64,000 nt of DNA from Symsagittifera roscoffensis. Taxonomy: Eukaryota; Xenacoelomorpha; Acoela; Convolutidae. Each line of letters begins with the position of its first letter. The first letter of the stretch is position 1. The notes beneath the pieces are model-generated. The model was not told where the DNA came from. It saw nothing but the letters and a program-made list of their open reading frames with translations, and made no database searches. This document shows, in pieces, positions 55,517 to 64,000 of this stretch. Position numbers and translations under genes: made by a program. The stretch covers positions 3,784,485-3,848,484 of the forward strand of contig NC_087066.1 of NCBI RefSeq assembly GCF_963678635.1, written 5' to 3'.

Positions 55517-57284
55517 TTAATCAACCGAAGCTTTTTTTGTGTAATTTCATGAAGTTTGTTCAATTGGTTTGATTATCGGTAGCAGTTGTTATTATAAACC
55601 TAATTTGAGTCAGGCTTGAATGAATATCAAGACAACTGTTACAATTATAAATCAAATAAATTTAACACCATCAAAAGATCAAGTTATAAGTTTAAATACA
55701 TCAATTTTTTTTTGTTTCTCAAAAACTTGAAGTTAAGTTCATTAGTTTCATTCCTTGGAAATCTTTTTTCTTGAAGTTTCCTTTTTGTCCTAAATTGTAT
55801 GAAGTGGGTGTCCGTATGCGTAATTAGGGAGGACTGGTTCATATAAAAGATGTATTTTTTTAAATATAAAAATCCAAACTTGTTGAAAAGACACAATTAG
55901 TAGCTATACTACATGGCTATTTAAAATGAAAGGATAAAGTTTTATCGATTTCCTTCCAACTGGGCTATTGAAAAGAGTATAGTCCAATTTGGTTCCCTTT
56001 GAGCTTCATAGTCAATGTGACTGGTTAAGAATTTAAGTGGCGGCAAATCTTCACATGTTGCTATAAATTCAAATACATCAATATGTTTTTTTCTCAACCT
56101 AATCAAGCGAGGTAAAAGTTAATCAAACAAAGCTATTTTTGTGTAATTTCATGAAGTTTGTTCAATTGGTTTCATTATCGGTAGCAGTTGTTATTGTAAA
56201 CCTAATTTGAGTCAGGCTTGAATGAATATCAAAACACCTGTTACACTTATAAATCAAATAAAGTTTACACCATCAAAAGATCAAATTATAAGTTCAAATA
56301 CATCAAAAATTTTTTGTTTCTCAAAAACTTGAAGTTAAGTTCATTAGTTTCATTCCTTGGAAATCTTTCTTCATGAAGTTTCCTTTTTGTCCTAACTTGT
56401 ATGAAGTGGGTGTCCGTATGCGTAATTGGGGAGGACTGGTTCATATAAAAGATGTATTTTTTTAAATTAAAAAACAAAACTTGTTGAAAAGACACAATGA
56501 GTAGCTATACTACATGGCCATTTAAAATGAGAGGATAAAGTTTTATAATTTTCCTTCCAACCGGGCTATTGAAAAGAGTATAGTCCAATTTGGTTCCCTT
56601 TGAGCTTCATACTCAATTTGACTAGTTAAGAATTTAAGTGGCGGCAAATCTTCACGTGTTGTTATAAATTCAAATACATCAAATTGTTTTGTTCTTTCAA
56701 AAGTTTGAATTTAAGATCAATATTATGATTCTTTGGACTTCTTTTTCCTGAAGTTGCTTTTCCGTCCTGAAGTAGATGAGCGGGTGTCTGTAAACATAAT
56801 TGGGGAGGACTGGTTCACATAAAAGATTGTATTTTTTTTTCGGGTTTTAATGAAAATCAGAATTGCTGAAAAGACAAAATAGTAGCTATACTACATAGAA
56901 ATATTAACATGGTAGGATAAATTTTTACGATTTTCCCTCCAACCGGGCTATAAGTTTGTGATTTTTTTGTTTTCAATTAGTAAATTTGCTTGTTTAGCTC
57001 CCAGATTTGATAGATTTCATGTATATGGCTACGTTGGATTTGCTCAGTGTGTTCATCCAACTGAGGGGTTTGTAACTTTGCAGTTAGATAATTTGCGGCG
57101 ACAAATATTTTGATATACAAGAAGGGAATTGGTTATTGAGTACATTTTCTTAATGGGATGGTAGGCTTCTAATTTGAAGAGATTGATTAACGGACTCGAA
57201 GCATAATTCAGATCCATATCGGAGCCAGGATTAGCATTGGAATTTATATGCCGTTCCCGATCTAACTGAATATATAACTTGAGG
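55517..57284 (-). repeat. 3'UTR and env fragments, terminal ORF4 piece
   Basis: 3'UTR (to 55960), env fragment (to 56085), 3'UTR (to 56550), env fragment (to 56690), 3'UTR (to 56930), then ORF4 C-terminal half (56931-57284), cut at TATAAC/TTGAGG. The two 3'UTR-env pairs of about 590 bp are tandem duplicates of each other. Confidence 0.65.
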
Positions 57285-57426
57285 TTATTTGCCTTTTGAG
57301 GTTATCACTGATTCAAAACCTTAGTTTTCTTTTGTTAAAATTTTAGACTTTTTCTGGACTGAAAGTAAAATCTGAAACCTAAACCTATGGTAGCTGAAGT
57401 TGATTTTATTATCTTCAAGTTGTCTA

Positions 57427-57508
57427 AAGCTTTAGTATAATTTGTTTAAGCTTTATCATGCAAAAAAAAGCTTCAGTTTAATTTGTTTATGCTTTATCAT
57501 GCAAAAAA
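57427..57508. repeat. Two-copy 41-bp tandem repeat
   Basis: AGCTTTAGTATAATTTGTTT.. and AGCTTCAGTTTAATTTGTTT.. units, each ending GCTTTATCATGCAAAAAAA. Confidence 0.75.
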
Positions 57509-57600
57509 AATTGAGAAAAGCGAATCTCTTAATAACATAAACCTAGTTTTTGAAATCTCAAGTCTAAAACCCTTAAACACTCTCAGACCCTTAAACACTA

Positions 57601-57737
57601 TGGTTATTAAAATCATAAAATTGGCCAAAATTTAAATGAATCAAGTTTATACAGGTAGCAATTGACGCCTGAAATTTGCTAGCATTGATCGCTAGTTTTA
57701 ATATTGTAGTTACATAGAAAAGCAAAGAACAAATAAG
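57601..57737 (+). repeat. 135-bp dispersed direct repeat, copy A
   Basis: Starts GGTTATTAAAATCATAAAAT and contains CAGGTAGCAATTGACGCCT; about 90% like 63374-63510 in the same orientation. A hairpin follows about 30 bp later (GTCGAAA/TTTCGAC, 57766-57786). Confidence 0.75.
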
Positions 57738-59346
57738 CTCACAGAAAACTGATGGCTGGTATGAGGTCGAAACGCATTGTTTCGACTTTTTTTCTGGAAA
57801 AAAATTTACAATGATATCAAAAATTGTTGATTAATCATTTCTCAAACATACTTTCAAATCTTTCCGCACAGCCATGTAATTTACAAAAGACAAAATCGCA
57901 CTTAATAACGTATTATTAGGGTTAAAGAGTGTACTTGAGCTCAATTTTTAGGTATTTCACAGCCGAAACCATTCGCCTATTATGCGTCGCTATTAGGCAA
58001 CTGGAAGTTTGACAGGCGTCAAATGGCACCAAAAATGCAATTAATGAAACCTATTTAAAAACAATTTTGTTCAATCATTCAAGATCACACAACTCAGCTC
58101 AAGTATTCAAATTCTATGCTGACTAGATTGTAGTAAGGTATTTGTCTTTTTTTTAAAAAAAAAGAACGTTGTGTTTTGTGAGATTTGACAGAAGGCAAAA
58201 ATAAAAATGATAGCAGTTGTTGTGCAAGTAGCTCATAATGTTCCGACCACTCTCACAAAAACCTCAAAAAATACTTTTATCTTCAAGCTTTGTGCGTATT
58301 GTGTAATGTAGTTTTTTGTGCGTAACGTGATGAAAGAGCTAGACAAACGCAAAGAAAATTTAGTGATTAAATCTTTAACGACAACAATGGTCTTCAAAAA
58401 AGATTACCCAACATGAAAAAAATTTCTAGTCTTTTTCTAATTTTGCTTTCACCACATAAGTTTTAAAATTTTGTAGTGCCACCAAAAAAGGCAAATAAAA
58501 ACCTCCTATTAAAAACCTCCTATAAAAGCCTCCAGCGCTAAATTTTTATTTAGTAATATCAAGTTTTTTTCAGTCTAAATGGCCATTTTTTATAAAAGAA
58601 CGTAAATCTTCTCGATAGTTTTACTCGCTCAAAATCAGACACATAAATATAAAAAATTTGTGGCAGTTGTATTGCGTGGGGAAAAATGAATTCATCTATC
58701 AAAGTATTCAGAGTTCTTCTGCTCCTTTATTCTCCCTTCATCATGAGAGAATATTCAACTAGATTTTGTTTGATTTACCAAAAATCCTTAAGTTATTAGT
58801 CCTCTTTAATTAACACCGCAGCCTGTATTAAAAATTCATAGTAATTTCTCTGATGCATCATGTTCCAGGTGCATCTCTGCTTAATCAAAACAAGGAGAAA
58901 TCCTGGGCAGCCGGCAAGACTATTAATTATTAATCAATTTTGTTTTAAGTTATAGTTAAAAGGGACGTGTTAGTAATCGCCGCCCTTATGAAATACTGAA
59001 AAAATGATGTAAATATCATGGAAAAAGATGAAATATTATCTAAAAAGGAGAGAAAATGGACAAGTATTTAAAAAGTAGTGGATTTTTCAAAACAAGATTT
59101 TCTAGTCATCATAAAAATAAATCAGTCAATATCTAATGTAGTGAATTGAGGCTTTAATTGAAATGGCGTGCTCCAGTTTAGAATTGGGTCATTAAATAAA
59201 CAATTTAGACAATGGTCCTTTGTCCGTGTAGTATTTACAATAGTACAAAGTTAAGAGCATCCACCCCATTGTTCTTTTCATTTTAAATCTTGTCAGCGCT
59301 GCATTTAAAATGCTTTATTCTGATTGGCTGAAATTTTGAACTCAGA

Positions 59347-59422
59347 ACCAAGTTAACATCCTCCACCTATACGGATTCTTTTCTTTTTTGGGGGGGGGGG
59401 GAGGATGTTATGTTAACTTGGT
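59347..59422. repeat. Inverted repeat with G12 run
   Basis: ACCAAGTTAACATCCTCC (59347-59364) is the reverse complement, with a small bulge, of the 59400-59422 arm. The loop ends in T6 followed by G12 (59390-59401). Confidence 0.75.
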
Positions 59423-61964
59423 CCCTCTCAAGATCTACAACGACACTTTTTTACCAAACAAAGGATGAAACGTTGGGTTTTGATCATCAAGTCTTCAGGT
59501 GAATCTTCTATAATTTATATTTAGTAAGTTCTACAAAAAATTCAACAAAAAACTCTAAGCCTGTTATAGTTTTACTTTTTAAGCCGTGTAACATTTTAGT
59601 ACCCTTTTCCACTAACAAGTGTAATAACCGACGCGTTGTTAAATCTTCGCTAGCAGTTGATATCACGAATTTAATGAGATAAAGGGAAAATGTGGATAAA
59701 ATGAACAAAAATCAACCATTAGAATCCGGCCCACGCTTCATCGTTTTCTTAAGTGAGCAGCCAAAACAGTAGGAAGAGTTAGTTAAGTAAAGCAAAACTA
59801 CAATTGAATAACAAAATCATTGGTAGTTTTGGTGAAACCGATACCCTTCCCTTTCCGCCTGTTCCATACTGACACTGATATAAAGAAAAATGAAAAGGCT
59901 CAGATTTTTGGAAGAATCTGGCTGTAATTTAGTTCTTTGGCCTATTTTTATTACTCTAATAGATTGTAATTTTTTGTTTGAAAAAACATTTTAAATGATA
60001 TAAAAAAGAGGGGGCTCAACTTTTGACATAATTTAGAAAAACTTCCAGAAAATGGACGTTAAATTTTGATGATTTTCGACTGATTATCTAAATTTTACTC
60101 GACCTTATCAGCAAAAACACTGATTGTCATTATTACAGCTTAAACGTTTAACTTCTGTCGATAGAATTTTCAAAGTTTTTAAGATTTGAATTAAGTTGCT
60201 AGCGACGGGGCTATATTTGTTCAGTTTCGATAACCTATTTTCTCGAGATCTGTGATAACTCATTCACTTATTCTGAACTAGAAATTTGTATTTTATTTGT
60301 AAATATGACGCATTAATTCATTTGGTTTTGCTTAAATGTGGAAAATGCCGGTATGATTATCATTTTGTACAAATTATGCATGTCCATTTATGAAATGAAT
60401 TTGAATAGATTATTGTTGTTTGTGTTTTTTCTTAAACTGACTGCTTGACAGGTTTTACTAACAAGTTTAACTTATAAGTTTGGTGAAGTTTTGAAGTATA
60501 AAATAATGACATCCTTGTTAACAAAAAATAAGAGAGGCACAAATCCAAGAAAATTCTGAATCAACTGAAAGCAACTAAGGGACTATTTTTTCAAACTTAT
60601 AGCGCGGAATTTTCAAAAATGCTAGGCACCATAAAATTAAACGTTGTGCGCCCTCAAACATCTTTCCCAGCTATTGAGCTAATCATGGCATTTAAAACAC
60701 ATTTCTGAAAAATGAGATGCTATAAATAGTGCCAATTTGGGACATTTAATCATCATGAACGGGTCGAGATTCTGCAGGAAAAGACGGGCAAAAAAAACGT
60801 CGTCCACCAATCCTATCCTGGTCATTTGTTTTTGAAGCATGTCTTGGTTCGGTCGCGGACAAGTATAACTGACATAGAGAGTTGCTAAAGGTTCGAAAGT
60901 ACAAAGTTATTCAAAAACGGCAATAGTTCCATTTTGATAGTTTTTTGCTTGCAAAATCGTTTTCAGACAATCTTCAGGGAGCAGTTTGATGTGACAAATT
61001 AGGTTCTACATACAAAACTTTTCCACAATAGGTCAATTGGTCTTTTTAGTTCATTTTGCCTGTCCGAATTTTAAAGTTAGAGCCGAATTGTTGGCAATAT
61101 TGGTGACCTTGAGCATTTTAACCGTTCAAAAACAATATCATTTTAGGTTAATTGTTCCACTTTTCGAAGAAAACGGAATGTTTTTGCTCGGTGTGGTTTT
61201 TTCTATTCCGTTTTTTTATTCAGTTTTTTCATTCGCCGATCCAAATAATAGTTTTCGAAAAAACACCCCATTGAAGAACGACTTCTTGAGTTCAACTGTA
61301 AGAAGATTTTCTACCTCCGATTAGTCTTTGTAAACATCTGGGAGTTTGAAAATTTCCAAATTGGCTATAGTCTGGACTAAATTATGCGCGCTTTGAAGAA
61401 TTTTTTCACATTGCTGAGAGCGTAACGCGATTCATGATGCGTGGCGAACTATCCCGCACAACAAAATCGTTCCAAATTGAATTGAGGCTAGCCAATCAGG
61501 TCGGTCGTATTAATTTTGTACGACTCAACATTTCACATTTTGATATTGTCCAAAATTTTTTGGTTATCAATAATTTTTCCAAAAAACTATTCGATATGAA
61601 TTAAGGAAAAATGGAAACGTTCAGGGCATTTCCTTGGTATACGACGAGCAGTTTTGTCAGTGTTTTGTAAACACATTTTACGCGTGGAATCAGTGAGAAA
61701 CTAAAACGCAAAAGCTAGTTTTTCAGACAAAAAGGATATCTAAATGTCAACTAAATTATCAAAATTGCTCAAAAATTGGCAGATTGCTCTTTTTAGTTAT
61801 TGTTCGGACTTTCCTAACGAAAGTAACGGAACATTAGTGCTCGGGTTGGGTTTTTTTTCTTCAGGCAAATTTCGACTTCTTAACTAGCCACTTTGACGGA
61901 AATTTTTAAAATCATTCAAAAGATATCGTTGTCCTGAGCTTAAACTTAAAAAGATACTTCACCT

Positions 61965-62222
61965 GTGATCATTTTTCGTAAATTATGGGGGTTTAAAGAT
62001 TGCATTTAGGCCAATTCGAGACAATTAACGCTTGATATATTTCGAGCTATTAATGCGTAAGCGGATATTTATTCCGTCATAGAAATCAGTCCAAATTGGT
62101 TGAAAGAAGCTTATTTGCCATAATTGATTTGTTACTAGGAGCGAAATCTATCCTTTTGTAGTTTATATTGCGAGTGGGGTAATTATTTTCACAAAAAAAT
62201 CTCAAAATTTAGAAAAAAAATT
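61965..62222 (+). repeat. Inverted dispersed repeat, arm 1
   Basis: About 250 bp matching the reverse complement of 63600-63862 (shared blocks ATGGGGGTTTAAAGATTGC, CCAAATTGGTTGAAAGAAGC, GGAGCGAAATCTATCCTTTT), roughly 80% by eye. Confidence 0.75.
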
Positions 62223-63373
62223 AATTCTGTTTTTTACCTTTAATTTTTTAAATGTTATTACTGCTCCCTTAAAAGGCAATCGGAACATTCAGGGCTTTGC
62301 AATATTGTTCCTGTCTGTTACAACTTTTTGCAACTTATTATACAACTAATGTGTCTATACATAGAGGTTCGTTTTTAACGTCTAGAGTTGTCTACTGATT
62401 GCGATTAGGTTTTGCTAGGTATTTTTTGGAATAATGACAAAGCTTCCAGATAAACACAACAAAGTCACGCAAAACATGAAAAATGACCCCAAGCAAGAAG
62501 CAGAAGCTCTCAAATAAGCAGAAGCCCTCAAAACAGAAGCCCTCGAAAGCTTTCAAAGTGTCAGAATACATCGGAAAAATGATACTTCTTTCTTTTTTTA
62601 GAAGCTTCACCCTAACACACAAACGAAATATGTGATTTTAAAACCTGAACTCAAAACTCAATAACCATGAAAAAACTTTCTTTAAGTTTCTTTTAGATGA
62701 TATCAGAGCTTCGTCGAAAACAATTAGTCACATTGTCGAAACTTGCTTGATGAAAAAAGAACTCGAACGAGTTTATTATTACATTAGTTTCGTCAAATCC
62801 CGGATTACACCAAATGTTATGGTTGGCGCGTATCTAGACTGTTAGAAATTAAAAATTTAGAAAAAAAACGCAGTAATGACGTTTTAGCAACGTTTTATTT
62901 GAAACAACTCGTGTTTTGCTGACGCGTTCTCCCACAATTAATGGGTATATCAACGCTGGAGTCGAATTTAAAAAATGTATGGTTGCGGACCAAATGGTTG
63001 GATCTCGTAGATAAAACAAAAGAGGGCTTCCTTGGGTGGCCAGGCAATTCAATCTTAATAGGGAGACGCCTGCTTCCCTTAAACCTACGATTGTGCCGGA
63101 TTATTGGCAAAAAGTTAACTTTTCTCTCCGCTAGTCAATAAAACTATTTGTACACGCCAAAGCTTTTAATTTTTTTCCGAGTCAAAAGTAACACCGAAGC
63201 CCTGTTTCTCTACAAGTAATACAGACTGTTCAAACAAGGGCCTAATTTCTAATAATTTGTCTATTACGATATTCAGCTTTTTTACGGTCTTCTCTCTGCT
63301 CTAAATTAATCTCAAGAGCATCATTCAGTTCAACTTTTGATGCTTCAACGTGTCGCAGGCAATATTATTGGTT

Positions 63374-63510
63374 TGGCTATTAAAATCATAAAATTGGCCA
63401 AAAATTAAATGAATCAAGTTTTTACAGGTAGCAATTGACGCCTAAAATTTGCTAGCATTGATCACTAGGTTTTATATTGTGGTGACATAGAAAAACAACG
63501 AACAAACAAG
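63374..63510 (+). repeat. 135-bp dispersed direct repeat, copy B
   Basis: Second copy of the 57601 repeat, followed 10 bp later by a perfect hairpin ATCAGGGC-GAA-GCCCTGAT (63520-63538). Confidence 0.75.
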
Positions 63511-63599
63511 ACTGCTCGTATCAGGGCGAAGCCCTGATTGTTCCGACTGCCTTTTAAGGTGGAGCAGTAATAACATTGAAAAATTAAATGTAAAAAAAA

Positions 63600-63862
63600 A
63601 TGAAATTTTTTTTCTTCTAAATTTTGAAATTTTTTATGAAAATTATCCCCCCACAGGCCATATAAAGTACAAAAGGATAGATTTCGCTCCTTGTAACAAA
63701 CCCATTATGGCACATAAGCTTCTTTCAACCAATTTGGAACGATTTCTAAGACGGATTAACTCTCCGCTTACGCGTTAATAGCGCGAAATATATCGCGCGC
63801 TAATTGTCCCAAATTGGCCAAAATGGCAATCTTTAAACCCCCATAACTTTACAAAAAATGAT
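63600..63862 (-). repeat. Inverted dispersed repeat, arm 2
   Basis: Reverse-complement partner of 61965-62222, with about 1.4 kb between the arms. The pair could be ends of a foldback or MITE-like element, or two independent insertions. Confidence 0.75.
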
Positions 63863-64000
63863 CCCAGGTTGTTGTGATTTACACCATGTTTTGCATCTGT
63901 TGCAGAACGTATTTAATCTAATTAACTGGTCACTCCTATATGACCTTCATTGGCCATTCTCTCCGGCGGAGAGAACGATCGCTCATTGTTTTAATGTTTT

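Larger units (their letters stand above)
44937..57284 (-). repeat. Right part of array of 3'-end retroelement modules
   Basis: Same modules and orientation as the left part. LTR starts near 47580 and 49800, both with the recurrent GAAGTAATATAGGG-like or close junction. To the right of 50110 the units contain env, ORF4 and 3'UTR but no LTR. The array ends inside ORF4 sequence at about 57284. Confidence 0.85.
57285..64000. other. Non-coding AT-rich flank
   Basis: No ORF above about 100 codons and none with convincing composition; no RNA gene recognised. The only structures seen are the repeats and hairpins listed separately. A region at about 62895-63140 is less AT-rich and has short overlapping ORFs on both strands, but no recognisable product. 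Confidence 0.6.

Noticed and set aside
61037-61324. 95-codon plus-strand ORF with hydrophobic N-terminus
   Set aside because: Starts at a non-ATG codon, has AT-rich low-complexity composition, no homologous copy or motif.
62849-63141. Overlapping small ORFs on both strands near 63000
   Set aside because: Slightly higher GC gives open frames on both strands; no splice-site-bounded exon or recognisable protein could be supported.
57285-64000. tRNA or rRNA genes in the flank
   Set aside because: No cloverleaf-like segment with A and B box spacing was found on reading either strand.

Overview
The window looks like AT-rich nuclear DNA of an invertebrate metazoan. There are no operons or bacterial signals, the one convincing intron is about 100 bp, and the promoters pair a TATA box with a TCATTC initiator of the arthropod TCAKTY type. 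Nothing in the sequence lets me name the species. No host gene, tRNA or rRNA is visible. Almost everything left of position 57,284 belongs to one family of Ty3/gypsy-type LTR retrotransposon.

Layout. (1) 1-2526: decayed plus-strand pol remnant (protease tail, macro domain, RT, linker, start of integrase). (2) 2527-24725 and 44937-57284: a scrambled, locally tandem array on the minus strand, built only from the 3' third of the same family (env 3' part, ORF4, 3'UTR, LTR). (3) 24726-44932: a nearly complete 20.2-kb plus-strand element inserted into an LTR fragment of that array, with two LTRs of about 675 bp, a 4-bp target duplication (ATTG), a tRNA primer site and a purine-rich tract. (4) 57285-64000: apparently non-coding flank with a few dispersed and inverted repeats.

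Inside the element the order is LTR - gag - protease - TARG1/OARD1-like macro domain - RT - RNase H - linker - integrase with GPY motif - an antisense two-exon gene - env-like glycoprotein - ORF4 - LTR. A 6.57-kb stretch from within the protease to just upstream of env is tandemly duplicated. The duplicates differ at roughly 0.6% of sites and the LTRs at roughly 2% (both counted by eye), so the duplication probably postdates insertion. Several frameshifts in pol are shared by both duplicates and therefore older. gag, pol and env are all interrupted, so the element does not look autonomous as it stands.

The least expected features are: the macro domain in Pol, with both residues known to be catalytic in TARG1; the antisense intron-bearing gene between pol and env, whose exon 1 shows only synonymous differences between the duplicates; a candidate env-internal intron that would join a short acidic leader in phase to ORF4; and an internal promoter upstream of env with the same TATA-to-initiator spacing as the LTR.
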